64,000 nt of DNA from Kordiimonas gwangyangensis DSM 19435 = JCM 12864 (GCF_000375545.1 NZ_AQXF01000005.1:147548-211547), one strand, 5' to 3'; positions 48,910 to 58,731 are shown, counted from the first letter of the stretch. Made by a program: numbers and translations. Notes: generated by a model from the sequence alone, not told the origin.

Positions 48910-49626
48910 ATGACCGACCGCACACTTTACGTCTTCCCGACAGACCCTGGCGCGTTCAATCTCAGCCCGTTTTGCACGAAAGCTGAGATTTTACTACAAC
49001 TAGCGGGCTTGACGTACGAGCTAAAAGTACCCGATGACCACACGGCCTTTCCAAAACAAAAGCTCCCTGTCCTGATGGACGGGGAGACCATGGTGGAAGA
49101 TTCAGAATTTATCAGATGGCATCTGCAGGAAAAATATAACGCCAGCTTTTTGGGTACCACCCATGCGAACAAGCGCGCGCTTCAGAGCGCCTTGTGCCGC
49201 ATGCTGGAAAACCATACCTACCTGCTTCTGGTGTATACCCGCTGGGTCGACGCCAAGGGCTGGGCGCTGACGAGGGCCCATTTCTTCGGCGAGCTTGATG
49301 ACGCCATTGCGGAAGGAATTCGCGGCCAGATGCGAAAGTGTTTTGACCACAGCCTTCTTTCCAGGCACGAAGCGGAAGATCTGAGAGCGATGCTGGATGC
49401 GGACCTTCATACGCTGGCCTGTGCGCTCGGCGAAAACCCCTATTTCTGTGGCGAAGCACCCGGCATCACCGACGCAATAGCATTTGGAATATTGGTCAAT
49501 TTCCTTGAAGCGCCCGAGCAAACCTGGGCGAAGGAGCTGGTAGGATCACACGCCAATATCACCCAATATGTCGCAAGGGGGCTGAAAGAATGGTATCCGC
49601 ACTACAGCAGGCAAGCCGCCGCATAG
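48910..49626 (+). CDS. Fax-like glutathione S-transferase family protein, copy 2
   Basis: A 238-residue paralogue of the preceding gene: FNLSPFCTKAEILLQLAGLTYEL and FPKQKLPVLMDGETMVEDSEFI align position for position with copy 1, while the C-terminal domain has diverged. The pair arose by tandem duplication. The ATG at 48910 follows AAGGA by 7 bases. A terminator hairpin overlaps the stop codon. Confidence 0.86.
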   Translation: MTDRTLYVFPTDPGAFNLSPFCTKAEILLQLAGLTYELKVPDDHTAFPKQKLPVLMDGETMVEDSEFIRWHLQEKYNASFLGTTHANKRALQSALCRMLENHTYLLLVYTRWVDAKGWALTRAHFFGELDDAIAEGIRGQMRKCFDHSLLSRHEAEDLRAMLDADLHTLACALGENPYFCGEAPGITDAIAFGILVNFLEAPEQTWAKELVGSHANITQYVARGLKEWYPHYSRQAAA

Positions 49627-49638
49627 CGGCTTGTTTGT
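49613..49638 (+). terminator. Probable terminator after the second Fax-like gene
   Basis: A 7-bp stem AAGCCGC/GCGGCTT with a 6-base loop spans the stop codon and is followed by GTTTGT. Confidence 0.55.
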
Positions 49639-50003
49639 CAGCGGTTAAGCACGGCATCCTTGAGGCTGGCTGCGGCCGCTACGATTTCAGCGACCTTTTC
49701 AGCCTCAAGTCCCAAATCCTCAAGTGAGGATTGCAGGTGTGATGCCACGGCATCAAAATGCGTTTCATTGAGGCCGTGCTTGCGCACCAAAGTCTTGTGG
49801 CTCATGCGCATATAACTCTCGGCCCCGATGCTTTCACCTTTCAAAACAGTGGTCAGAAACCAGCTTTGTTTACGGTAATAGTCATCCTGAGAGATATGAT
49901 CGAAAAAACGGTTCAGGAGCGGGTCCGCCATCATTTTAGCGTGGAATAGCACCACCGCTTGATCAACTGCCGCCTTGCCGCCAATCTGTTCGTAGAGGCT
50001 CAT
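49638..50003 (-). CDS. Group 1 truncated hemoglobin
   Basis: A 121-residue globin of the truncated group 1 type: MSLYEQIGGKAAVDQAVVLF at the start, ADPLLNRFFDHI near 28 and the likely proximal histidine in MSHKTLVRKHGL near 68. Members bind oxygen or nitric oxide. I chose the ATG at 50003 because homology begins at MSLYEQIGG; ribosome-site evidence is weak. Convergent with the Fax-like pair. Confidence 0.88.
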   Translation of the reverse strand: MSLYEQIGGKAAVDQAVVLFHAKMMADPLLNRFFDHISQDDYYRKQSWFLTTVLKGESIGAESYMRMSHKTLVRKHGLNETHFDAVASHLQSSLEDLGLEAEKVAEIVAAAASLKDAVLNR

Positions 50004-50118
50004 TCGTCCCGTCCACTGCATTGCCTGATGTGCCGGAGCACAAATTCCAACCGACACAATATCCAGCAAATATTAACAAACCCCTGAGCTTCTACAATTT
50101 TTAAGTGAAAGGTTCCAG

Positions 50119-51297
50119 TCACTTACTTCTCAGCGATGCATATTCCCAACTCCAGGGCAAACCCGTTGGGCCCAGCGCTTTCTCGAATATCTGCGGGAAT
50201 ATCAGGTCACCTTTCGCGGCATTCGACATCAGCAATACACAGCGGTTTCTCTCGAGCAGACAAACCATCAGGTTATCTGTTTTCTCATTGTGCCCGCCCT
50301 TCACAAAGCCGCGACCTTGCGGGCCCTTCCAATTGACGGTTCCAACCCCCGCAGACAGATCAATCTCACGATTGGGACCGTACGAGGTGGCATCAAGCGT
50401 TGGAAACTGGTGCCGTGAGGTGATTGGAAACCCCGAACCCACAAGTTCAGCAAATGCCGCGTCAGAGAGCAACTGGCCTCCCATAAGTGCGGCGACCCAC
50501 GCAGCAAGATCATTCGGGGTTGTATCCATCGAGCCTGCCGCGCGTGCGTTCGACTGCATATTGTGCCTCAGGTTTTCACCCTCCGCGCTGTAGCCGTGGG
50601 TATAGTTTGGCATAAAATCATCCCGCCACGTGAGGCTCGTACGGGTCATGTCGAGCGGGTCAAAGAAACGCCGCTGCAACTCGCTCGCGGTTTCCCGCCC
50701 CGTTGCCTCCTCGACCACAAGCTGTGCGATGTAATACCCCTCCCCCGAGTAGCCGTAGCGCTCATCGGGGTCGAAGAAAAACTGCAGTTTGCGCCCGCGG
50801 TCGAATGTACCCTCCGGTGAGAAAAACCGGTAATTGGGCAGGCCAGTTGTATGAGACAATAGCATCCGCAAGGTCAACTTCTGCCAGCGCGGGTCACCTT
50901 TGAGGTCGGTATAGTTCTCGAGAATGGAACCTCCGTCACCGGTGTACTCAGGCAGCGGCTTCTTGAGGTAAGTACCGATTGGCACATCAAGGTCTAGCGC
51001 CCCCTCATCCACCAACTGCAGCACATAAACGGCAAACACGAGCTTAGTAAGCGACGCAGCATACATCACCGTGTCTTTGTTCAGCTCCAGCCCTTCTTCC
51101 ACCTTGGCATAGCCATATGTTTTCTGGACTTTAACCTCACCATCTTCAATCAGGACGTAGGCAAGACCAGGCACATTGTGCTCGGCCATCAAATCCCTGA
51201 TCAGATCGTCTGTCGCTGGATCAATGGGGTCGGCGCAGGCGCCCGCAGTTGCGCACATCAGGCTGGCGGCGGCGAGCAGAGTTTTTATTGTTTTCAA
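50119..51297 (-). CDS. Serine hydrolase of the beta-lactamase family, secreted, second copy
   Basis: A 392-residue protein with a signal peptide (about 1-22). The SxxK motif is SLTK at 82-85 and YSGEGY supplies the tyrosine motif; near the C-terminus KGGHNEKTDN stands in for KTG. It is only distantly related to the hydrolase at 23.5 kb. The start is TTG at 51297, 4 bases after AGGAGGA; no in-frame ATG occurs before residue 14. The role is likely peptidase or esterase-like, not assured. Confidence 0.84.
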   Translation of the reverse strand: MKTIKTLLAAASLMCATAGACADPIDPATDDLIRDLMAEHNVPGLAYVLIEDGEVKVQKTYGYAKVEEGLELNKDTVMYAASLTKLVFAVYVLQLVDEGALDLDVPIGTYLKKPLPEYTGDGGSILENYTDLKGDPRWQKLTLRMLLSHTTGLPNYRFFSPEGTFDRGRKLQFFFDPDERYGYSGEGYYIAQLVVEEATGRETASELQRRFFDPLDMTRTSLTWRDDFMPNYTHGYSAEGENLRHNMQSNARAAGSMDTTPNDLAAWVAALMGGQLLSDAAFAELVGSGFPITSRHQFPTLDATSYGPNREIDLSAGVGTVNWKGPQGRGFVKGGHNEKTDNLMVCLLERNRCVLLMSNAAKGDLIFPQIFEKALGPTGLPWSWEYASLRSK

Positions 51298-51385
51298 GTC
51301 TTCCTCCTGTCGGTTGATAGGTAAAGTCTTGGAAAGTCATGCCATGCCTACAAGGTGAATATTGCGGAATATCGCCCCTGAATGC

Positions 51386-51415
51386 AAAAAAGCCCGGCGA
51401 TTGAGCCGGGCTTTT
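51386..51415 (-). terminator. Intrinsic terminator after ppa
   Basis: AAAAGCCCGGC pairs with GCCGGGCTTTT around a 6-base loop, with A/T runs on both sides. It lies 23 bases after the ppa stop and separates it from the serine hydrolase gene. Confidence 0.87.
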
Positions 51416-51437
51416 CCGAATTCTTTGAAGCGCGTGC

Positions 51438-51971
51438 TTATTTTGCTGCGGCTTCTGCTTTGATACCTTCTTCAATGAGTGAAGCTGCTTTTTCCGGGCC
51501 TTCCCAGCCCACAACTTTTACCCACTTGCCTTTTTCAAGGTCTTTGTAGTGCTCGAAGAAGTGCGATATCTGCGCAAGGAAGATTTCCGGCAGTTCATCG
51601 TAGCTTTTCACTTTGCTGTAGAAGGGGTGCAGCTTGTCCACTGGCACCATCAGCAGCTTCTCGTCCATGCCAGCTTCGTCTTCCATGATCAGAACACCAA
51701 GCGGACGGCAGCGCACAACAGCGCCCGGCATGATCGGCGTACGGTTCGCAAGCAGAACGTCAACCGGGTCACCATCGTCGGCCAGCGTGTGCGGGATGAA
51801 GCCATAGTTGCAGGGATAGCGCATGCTGGTGTGCATGATGCGGTCAACAAACAGTGCGCCGGATTCTTTATCCAGCTCGTATTTCACCGGTTCGGTACCA
51901 GCAGGAACTTCGATGATGACGTTCACGTCCCAAGGGGCATTTTCGCCAACGGGAATTTTTTTGATATCCAT
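51438..51971 (-). CDS. ppa: Inorganic pyrophosphatase
   Basis: A 177-residue family I pyrophosphatase. Metal-binding acids are visible in the conserved DDGDPVDVLLANR region near residue 66 and in EDEAGMDEKLL near 97. It hydrolyses pyrophosphate to pull biosynthetic reactions forward. A terminator follows. ubiA lies upstream on the same strand, 62 bases away. Confidence 0.97.
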   Translation of the reverse strand: MDIKKIPVGENAPWDVNVIIEVPAGTEPVKYELDKESGALFVDRIMHTSMRYPCNYGFIPHTLADDGDPVDVLLANRTPIMPGAVVRCRPLGVLIMEDEAGMDEKLLMVPVDKLHPFYSKVKSYDELPEIFLAQISHFFEHYKDLEKGKWVKVVGWEGPEKAASLIEEGIKAEAAAK

Positions 51972-52033
51972 GGATTGGGGTCCTTGGCCTTAAAGAATGG
52001 TTGGGGAGAAGCCCTTGCACCACACCTTCTGGG

Positions 52034-52978
52034 TCAGGCTGTGAGCTGCCCGACAATGAGCGCCACAAAAACGATCCAGCCGAATGCGATGTTCGAGCGG
52101 AAAACTTTCAAACAGAGGCCAGCATCGTCAATATCGACCCGCACCACCTGTGCGCCGAGGTGAAGCCCCGCAAGCGCGATGCCGATGTAATAGAAAAATC
52201 CAAGATTGGCAAGGCTTCCCGCAACGATGAGCGCAATTATAAAAAGACTGTAAAACAGCACAAGCGCCGGTTTGGTCTGCGCGCCGAGCGTAAGCGCAGT
52301 CGACTTCACGCCGATCAGCGCGTCATCGTCCTTGTCCTGGTGGGCATAGATGGTGTCGTAGCCGAGCGTCCAGAAGAGCGCCCCGAAGTAAAGCACCAGG
52401 GGCGCGGCCGACAGCTCGCCCTGCACCGTGGCCCAGCCCACCAGCACGCCCCAGTTGAACGTCAGGCCAAGCCAAGCCTGTGGCCAACCGGTGATGCGCT
52501 TCATAAACGGGTAAGCCGCCACCATCAGCAGCGACCCCAGCCCGACCATGATGGCAAAAGCCCCAAGTTGCAGCAGAACAGCAAGGCCGATCAGGCACTG
52601 GAATACAAGGAATGCCCAAGCCTGTTTGATGGTCACCTCACCCGCTGGAATGGGGCGTGTCCGTGTGCGGGCGACCGCCGCGTCAAAATCCTTGTCGATG
52701 ATATCATTATAGGTACAGCCCGCCCCGCGCATTGCAAGCGCACCAATACCGAAAATGGCAAGCAGATATGCATGATACAGCGTGAAACCGCTACCAACTG
52801 CAAGCGCGAGGGACCACCAGCACGGCCACAACAGCAGCCACGTGCCCACCGGCCGGTCCATCCGGGCGAGCTTTAGGTATGGCCGCCAGGCCTTGGGCGC
52901 CTGCCGGTATACCCAGCTTCCCTCTACCGCATCAGCGGTGATCACCACATCATGTTCTGGTCGCATTGTCATGCCCAT
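52034..52978 (-). CDS. ubiA: 4-hydroxybenzoate polyprenyltransferase
   Basis: A 314-residue membrane prenyltransferase with about eight to nine helices that makes the prenylated ring of ubiquinone. The first acidic motif is YNDIIDKDFDAAVARTRTRP near residue 85 and the second is AHQDKDDDALIGVKST near 205. Three in-frame ATGs (52978, 52972, 52966) are close together and none has a clear ribosome site, so the start is uncertain. The open frame continues far upstream but that part is not conserved. Divergent from the LysE gene. Confidence 0.94.
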   Translation of the reverse strand: MGMTMRPEHDVVITADAVEGSWVYRQAPKAWRPYLKLARMDRPVGTWLLLWPCWWSLALAVGSGFTLYHAYLLAIFGIGALAMRGAGCTYNDIIDKDFDAAVARTRTRPIPAGEVTIKQAWAFLVFQCLIGLAVLLQLGAFAIMVGLGSLLMVAAYPFMKRITGWPQAWLGLTFNWGVLVGWATVQGELSAAPLVLYFGALFWTLGYDTIYAHQDKDDDALIGVKSTALTLGAQTKPALVLFYSLFIIALIVAGSLANLGFFYYIGIALAGLHLGAQVVRVDIDDAGLCLKVFRSNIAFGWIVFVALIVGQLTA

Positions 52979-53086
52979 GGCGTTACGGTGTCGCGCTTCA
53001 GCTGTCAAGAAAACTGCTGCCTCCCCTTGCCCTTCATGCCTATTCGTGTGTTTAGTTTGGAAAAGCAGAACAGTGAGGAACTCATC

Positions 53087-53719
53087 ATGTCTTTTGAACT
53101 GTGGCTCTCCTTCGCCATCGCAAGCGCCGTGCTTGTTGCCATGCCTGGCCCTACAGTCATGATGGTGGTCAGCTTTGCACTCAGCAAGGGGCCGCGGGCA
53201 ATTCCAGCAAGCACACTTGGTGTTGCGGCAGCCGATTTCACAGCCATGACACTGTCGCTGATTGGTGCGGGTGCGCTTCTCGCGGCCAGTGCGTTTCTGT
53301 TCACGGTGGTGAAATATATTGGCGCGGCCTACCTTATTTACCTCGGTGTCAAGATGTGGCGAAGCGCGAACAGTACTGCGGCCCTTGAGTTCGCTGCGAA
53401 TGAGATCGGGCGTGATAAGCAGGTATTCTGGCGCTGTTACATTGTGACCGTGCTTAACCCAAAGGGTATCGTGTTTTTCACCGCTTTCCTGCCGCAGTTC
53501 ATCAACCAGCATGAAGCGCTGGTGCCACAATTCCTTATTCTGGAAGCTACCTTTATTGGGCTCGCGAGCCTAAATACCGTGCTTTGGGCGCTTGCCGCAG
53601 GCAGCCTGCGCGCAAGGTTTGCCCGACCCGGCTTCAAAAAGGTGGTCGAGCGCGCGGGTGGCGGTTTCCTCATCGGCGCCGGCCTCCTCACCGCCCTCAG
53701 CCGCCGCACCGCGGCCTAA
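53087..53719 (+). CDS. LysE family translocator
   Basis: A 210-residue inner-membrane exporter with about six helices. The family signature is AVLVAMPGPTVMMVVSFALSKG near residue 16, followed by YLIYLGVKMW near 78 and ATFIGLASLNTVLWAL. Substrates of this family are amino acids and related compounds. The ATG at 53087 follows GTGAGGA by 8 bases; the longer open frame upstream is not needed. Confidence 0.92.
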   Translation: MSFELWLSFAIASAVLVAMPGPTVMMVVSFALSKGPRAIPASTLGVAAADFTAMTLSLIGAGALLAASAFLFTVVKYIGAAYLIYLGVKMWRSANSTAALEFAANEIGRDKQVFWRCYIVTVLNPKGIVFFTAFLPQFINQHEALVPQFLILEATFIGLASLNTVLWALAAGSLRARFARPGFKKVVERAGGGFLIGAGLLTALSRRTAA

Positions 53720-53816
53720 CAAAGCTGGCAAACATGCTTTACGCGTGATCGGACGGTGTTTACAATTGGGTGCGCGCACGTCCTAACCTTATTTACTCAA
53801 TGGATTTTTTCTGGCC

Positions 53817-55520
53817 ATGCATACCGATACCTCGCTTGTTGAAATCCTTAGTCTCATGGCCGTTGCCGTGGTGGCGGCGACCGTGTTCGGGCGCCTCGGT
53901 TTTGGTGCCATTCTTGGGTATCTCGTTGGCGGCATGATCATCGGCCCATGGGGCCTTGGGCTCATACATGACCCTACCCAAATCGCCCACATCGGCGAAT
54001 TTGGTGTGGTATTCCTGCTGTTCATCATCGGCATTGAGCTCAAGCCGGCACGCCTTTGGGTAATGCGGCGGCAAGTGTTTGGCCTTGGCTCCCTGCAGCT
54101 TCTTGTCTGTGGTGCAGTCCTCTCGTTTCTCGCTTTCTATACGCTGGACCTGATGCCTGGCGCCGCCGCGCTGGTCGGCCTTGGCCTCGGGCTGTCTTCC
54201 ACCGCCTTCGGTGTACAGTTACTGGCCGCAAAAAATCAGCTTTCGAGCCAATGGGGACGGGCCGGATTTTCGATCCTCCTATTGCAAGACTTGGCTGTGG
54301 TGCCACTGCTGGCACTGGTGCCGCTGCTGGCCCAGGGTGAAGTCACGGTGGGTGCCTCCTTCGGGCTTGCCATCCTTGAGACACTTGCCATTCTGGCAGG
54401 CGTGGTCATCGCGGGCCGGCTTGCCATCAACCCTCTCTTCCGCATGGTTGCCACGATCAAAACGCCGGAAGTTTTCACCGGCTTCGCCCTGTTGCTTGTG
54501 CTTGGGTTTGGCTGGTTCATGGAAAGTGTCGGCCTTTCTATGGCCATGGGGGCGTTCATCGCCGGCCTGCTGATGGCCGAAAGCGAATTTCGCCATCAGG
54601 TAGAAGTTGACATCATGCCGTTCCGCGGCCTGCTGCTTGGCCTCTTTTTCATGGCCGTCGGCATGGGTATCAACTTCGGCACGCTCGCAGACCAGACTTG
54701 GCTTATTCTTGGCATGCTGGCGGTACTGCTGGTCCTGAAAGCCGTCATCATCACCGGCCTCGTGCGCCTGATGGGCTACACTGTGCCGGAGGGCATAAAA
54801 GTTGGTGCACTGCTGGCACAAGCTGGAGAATTTGGCTTTGTGCTATTCACTTACGCGAAGGCAGAAGGTGTGCTTTCTGGCGAACTTGTGGAAGTACTGT
54901 CCGCCGTCATTGCCCTATCGATGGCCGTCACGCCGCTTTTGTTCGCGCTTGGCATACGTCTTTCCCGCCGCATGACCCACGAAAAGGCAGCGGCACTGCC
55001 AACACCAAACGAAAGCGAAGATGCGCGAAAGCAGGTTATTATTGCGGGCTTTGGACGGGTGGGGGAAACCATCGCCCGCATCCTGTCGGACCTTGATATC
55101 CCGTTCACGGCCGTTGACCTTGACCCGGTGCATGTTAAACACGCGCGCGACTGCGGTTATAAGGCGGTATACGGCGATGCCGCACGCCCGGAAATACTGC
55201 GTGCTGTGGGGGCAGACCGCGCGGCACTGCTGGTGATCACGCTTGACGACCCCAAAGCGGCCGAGCGCATGATCCTGAGTGCGCGCAGGGAGTGTGCAAC
55301 ATTGCCCACCTACGTGCGCACCCATAATGCCACGGCCGCCCGTGCCCTTCGCGCGCTAGGCGCGACCCACACGGTACCTGAAACCCTGGAAGCAAGCCTC
55401 AGCCTTGGGGCAGAAGTTGCGCGCGCCCTCGACGCAGACCAAGACGATGTGAATACCGTCATTCAAGCCCTCAGGGCTGACGACTACCGCGCACTTGTTC
55501 CCGAAACGGTTAAAGAATAG
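53817..55520 (+). CDS. Monovalent cation:proton antiporter-2 (KefB/KefC-like) with TrkA-N domain
   Basis: A 567-residue protein: about twelve membrane helices (residues 5-385), then a RCK/TrkA-N NAD-binding domain from about 400 (VIIAGFGRVGETIARILSDLD). It resembles glutathione-gated potassium efflux systems, though the KefF/KefG ancillary subunit is not adjacent. Residues such as GLGLSSTAFGVQLL and AGEFGFVLFTYA are family marks. It stands alone in the transcript and precedes the acyl-CoA dehydrogenase by 61 bases. Confidence 0.93.
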   Translation: MHTDTSLVEILSLMAVAVVAATVFGRLGFGAILGYLVGGMIIGPWGLGLIHDPTQIAHIGEFGVVFLLFIIGIELKPARLWVMRRQVFGLGSLQLLVCGAVLSFLAFYTLDLMPGAAALVGLGLGLSSTAFGVQLLAAKNQLSSQWGRAGFSILLLQDLAVVPLLALVPLLAQGEVTVGASFGLAILETLAILAGVVIAGRLAINPLFRMVATIKTPEVFTGFALLLVLGFGWFMESVGLSMAMGAFIAGLLMAESEFRHQVEVDIMPFRGLLLGLFFMAVGMGINFGTLADQTWLILGMLAVLLVLKAVIITGLVRLMGYTVPEGIKVGALLAQAGEFGFVLFTYAKAEGVLSGELVEVLSAVIALSMAVTPLLFALGIRLSRRMTHEKAAALPTPNESEDARKQVIIAGFGRVGETIARILSDLDIPFTAVDLDPVHVKHARDCGYKAVYGDAARPEILRAVGADRAALLVITLDDPKAAERMILSARRECATLPTYVRTHNATAARALRALGATHTVPETLEASLSLGAEVARALDADQDDVNTVIQALRADDYRALVPETVKE

Positions 55521-55581
55521 CGCTGGAAAACAAGCTCGTTAGGGCTAGTTTATGGTGATGTATCCGACAGCGGGGGAAGCC

Positions 55582-57261
55582 ATGACAAAAGCCTTTGAAA
55601 CCCATCAGGTATTCAACCAGCCACCGATTTATGACGGTGTGGACCTTTATACGAGCGACTTGCCGCTGGTGGCCGCTATCAAGGCTGAAGGTGCCGATTG
55701 GGCGAACGCCGAACTGTCCGCCTTTGGCAAAAGTATCGGCACAGCGGAGGAGTTTCATCAAGGGCACCTCGCGAACAAACATCTGCCGGAGTTGAACCTG
55801 TTTGATAATCAGGGCTTCCGTGCGGATAGTGTGGAGTTTCACCCAAGCTATCACCACTTCATGGCACGGTCGAAAGAAGCGGGCATTCACTGCGGCGCGT
55901 TTGACAGCCTCGCGCAGGACGACCGCCGCAAACATGACGGCGTTGGCCCCGTACGCGCCGCCAAGCATTACATCATGAGCCAGGTTGAGGCAGGCCACAT
56001 CTGCCCCATCACTATGACCCATGCGGCAATCCCGGCGCTCCAGAACCAGCCGGATCTGTTTGACCAACTCAAGAATAAACTACTCTCCCGCGCCTACGAC
56101 CCGCGCTTCATTCCCATTGAACAGAAAAGCGGCATCACCGTGGGCATGGGCATGACAGAAAAGCAGGGCGGCACAGATGTCCGCGCCAACACCACAACAG
56201 CTAAGCCTGTGGGTTCTGGTGGTGCGGGCGAACGCTACCTGATCACCGGGCACAAATGGTTCATGTCAGCTCCCATGTGCGACGCGTTCCTTGTGCTGGC
56301 ACAAACAGATGAAAAGCTCTCGGTCTTCTTTGTGCCGCGCTTCCGCGCAGATGGCAGCATGAACAGTCTTCGCTTCCAGCGGCTCAAGAACAAGCTTGGC
56401 AACAAGTCCAACGCGTCATCGGAAGTCGAATTCCATGAAGCGGAAGGCATCCTTATTGGGGATGAGGGCCGCGGTATCGCCAATATCATGACCATGGCCA
56501 ACTATACCCGGCTTGATTGTGCGCTCGGTTCAGCCGGGCTGATGCGTCAGGCGCTCAGCCGCGCGGTGCACCACGCCAGCTACCGCACCGTATTCCAGCG
56601 CAAGCTGATTGACCAACCCATGATGGCCGCCCTTCTGGCCGACATGTGCTTGGAGGTGACAGCCGCCACCCACCTTGCGATGCGCCTCGCGGGCTCCTAC
56701 GAGCGCATGGAAGACGGCGGCGAGGACAGCGCCTATGCCCGCCTCATGACGCCGGTGACTAAATACTGGGTCACGAAGCGCGGCCCCACCCTTGCTTACG
56801 AGGCAATGGAAGTACATGGCGGCAACGGCTATGTAGAGGACGGTGTGCTGGCGCGCATCTACCGCGAGCTGCCGGTCAACTCCATCTGGGAAGGTTCGGG
56901 CAGCGTGATGTGCCTTGACCTGATGCGTGTCGCCATGCGGGAGCGGGACGCGTTCGAAGCCGGCATCAAATGGCTTGGTGGTGGCATGGGCCATGCGCCC
57001 ACCTATGACACAGCCTACAAGGAACTGGCGACGCTTCTTTCATCCGGCACCATGCCGGAAGCACAGGGCCGCTGGCTCACGGAGCGTATCGCGACACTCG
57101 CCGCGGCACGCCTCCTTATGGAACGCGCGCCAGACCACGTCGCCCGCGCCTATATCGCCACCCGCCTTGACGGCAGTGGGCGGCACGGCAGTTACGGTTG
57201 CCTGCCTGACTTTATTGACACCCGCGCGGTAATTGAGGAAACCGTTAGCCTTGGCATCTAA
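55582..57261 (+). CDS. AidB-like acyl-CoA dehydrogenase
   Basis: A 559-residue acyl-CoA dehydrogenase of the long AidB type. Features include an N-terminal extension, GMGMTEKQGGTDVRANTT near 199, TGHKWFMSAPMCDAFLVLAQ near 225, and the C-terminal EAMEVHGGNGYVEDG near 414 and WEGSGSVMCLDLMR. E. coli AidB is a DNA-alkylation response protein; whether this copy acts in alkylation or fatty-acid or isovaleryl-CoA catabolism cannot be told. The ATG at 55582 has GGGGGA upstream; an in-frame ATG at 55558 also exists. Confidence 0.88.
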   Translation: MTKAFETHQVFNQPPIYDGVDLYTSDLPLVAAIKAEGADWANAELSAFGKSIGTAEEFHQGHLANKHLPELNLFDNQGFRADSVEFHPSYHHFMARSKEAGIHCGAFDSLAQDDRRKHDGVGPVRAAKHYIMSQVEAGHICPITMTHAAIPALQNQPDLFDQLKNKLLSRAYDPRFIPIEQKSGITVGMGMTEKQGGTDVRANTTTAKPVGSGGAGERYLITGHKWFMSAPMCDAFLVLAQTDEKLSVFFVPRFRADGSMNSLRFQRLKNKLGNKSNASSEVEFHEAEGILIGDEGRGIANIMTMANYTRLDCALGSAGLMRQALSRAVHHASYRTVFQRKLIDQPMMAALLADMCLEVTAATHLAMRLAGSYERMEDGGEDSAYARLMTPVTKYWVTKRGPTLAYEAMEVHGGNGYVEDGVLARIYRELPVNSIWEGSGSVMCLDLMRVAMRERDAFEAGIKWLGGGMGHAPTYDTAYKELATLLSSGTMPEAQGRWLTERIATLAAARLLMERAPDHVARAYIATRLDGSGRHGSYGCLPDFIDTRAVIEETVSLGI

Positions 57262-57276
57262 TAAACGAGGCAACGG

Positions 57277-57756
57277 ATGACGACAGTTATCGAAGATATG
57301 GCGGGGATGAACCTTGAGGGCGTTCTCGCACTCAACAACGCGCACCAGAAAGAGACCTCGTTCCTGACGAGAGCTGACCTTCAGCGCATGATCGGCAACG
57401 CATACTATGCACGCGGCGTTGAGCCTGCGCGTGCATTCCTGCTCGGCTTCGATCAGGAGGGGGACTATTCAAGCCCCAACTTCCTTTGGTTCAAGAAACG
57501 CTACTCGCGCTTCGCCTACATTGACCGCATCATCACGGCAGAGGCAGCGCGTGGCCAAGGTCTTGCCCGCGCACTTTATGAAGATCTGTTCGCCCGCGCG
57601 AAGGGGGACGGTTACAGCGTCGTAGGATGCGAAGTGAACATGGACCCACCTAACCCGGGCTCAGACGCCTTCCACGCCAAACTGGGTTTTAAGGAAGTGG
57701 GCACAGCTTTGCTTGCGAACGGCAAGACGGTACGCTACCTCACGAAGACACTCTAA
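57277..57756 (+). CDS. GNAT family acetyltransferase
   Basis: A 159-residue N-acetyltransferase. The acetyl-CoA loop is ITAEARGQGLARALYEDLF, lying near residues 87-107 with intervening residues, and the C-terminal helix ends KLGFKEVGTALL. It probably acetylates a small amine or protein N-terminus. ACGAGG precedes the start, which is 15 bases after the acyl-CoA dehydrogenase stop. rsmE follows at 24 bases, so the three may be one operon. Confidence 0.85.
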   Translation: MTTVIEDMAGMNLEGVLALNNAHQKETSFLTRADLQRMIGNAYYARGVEPARAFLLGFDQEGDYSSPNFLWFKKRYSRFAYIDRIITAEAARGQGLARALYEDLFARAKGDGYSVVGCEVNMDPPNPGSDAFHAKLGFKEVGTALLANGKTVRYLTKTL

Positions 57757-57780
57757 ACATCGCGCTCCGGAGCTTACCCT

Positions 57781-58524
57781 ATGGCCAAGAAAATCCAGCA
57801 CCGCCTGTTCATTGAAGAGAACCTGCCCGGCGGCGGCATCATTGCGCTTGGTCAGGAACAGAGCCATTATCTCGCCAATGTCATGCGTGCGGTCGCGGGC
57901 ACCGCTGTTGCACTCTTTAACGGGCGGGACGGCGAGTGGGCTGCCGAGGTTATTGATGTCAAAAAGCGCGAAGTCACCTTGAAGGTGAATGAAAAAACGC
58001 GCGAACAAGTAACGGAGCCTGACCTTTGGCTTGCCTTTGCGCCGATCAAGAAAGCGCGGCTCGACTTCATGGCGCAAAAAGCGACCGAACTGGGTGTCAG
58101 CCATATGATCCCGGTTTATACGCGGCGTACAATCGTTGACCGCGTGAAGACAGACCGTCTTCGCGCCAACGCTATTGAGGCGGCAGAACAGTGCGAGCGT
58201 CTTAACGTTCCCACATCTGACGAACCAATCAAGCTGGGGAAGCTGCTGGCGAGCTGGCCAGACGACCGCATGATCATGTTCTGTGATGAAGACCTTTCGG
58301 GCGACAGCGCACATGACGCCCTTGCGAAAGTGGACACCAAGGGAAGCGCCAAACCATGGGCGATCATTATCGGGCCCGAAGGTGGTTTCGACGATGATGA
58401 GCGCAAGATGATCCGGTCGCACAAGAACACCGTGGTCGTAGCACTGGGACCTCGCGTCCTTCGTGCCGATACTGCAGCCATGTCCGCCATCTGCCTGTGG
58501 CAATCGGCCCTCGGCGACTGGTGA
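57781..58524 (+). CDS. rsmE: 16S rRNA (uracil(1498)-N3)-methyltransferase
   Basis: A 247-residue SPOUT methyltransferase that makes m3U1498 in 16S rRNA. It has the trefoil-knot SAM-binding segments IIGPEGGFDDDERKMI near 198 and VALGPRVLRADTAAMSAI near 221, and the N-terminal RNA-binding PUA-like region. CGGAG precedes the ATG at 8 bases. Confidence 0.95.
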   Translation: MAKKIQHRLFIEENLPGGGIIALGQEQSHYLANVMRAVAGTAVALFNGRDGEWAAEVIDVKKREVTLKVNEKTREQVTEPDLWLAFAPIKKARLDFMAQKATELGVSHMIPVYTRRTIVDRVKTDRLRANAIEAAEQCERLNVPTSDEPIKLGKLLASWPDDRMIMFCDEDLSGDSAHDALAKVDTKGSAKPWAIIIGPEGGFDDDERKMIRSHKNTVVVALGPRVLRADTAAMSAICLWQSALGDW

Positions 58525-58731
58525 TCAGCATTCCAATAAATCGCCATAATGCGCACTGATGAAATTGTAATAAAATTTCAAAGGCGATTATTTTTCTATC
58601 TTCAACCAATAAAACAGAAAACTAACCCCGAAAACCGAACATCGAAACGCAACTTCGCAAACATTTATCAGGCGATTATTGGTATAGTGTTCCTCATATT
58701 GAACCAATCTTGGGACAAGGGGACTAAGCCA

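Noticed and set aside
52979-53530. N-terminal extension of the ubiA reading frame
   Set aside because: The extra 184 codons overlap the divergent LysE gene and show no membrane or prenyltransferase character.
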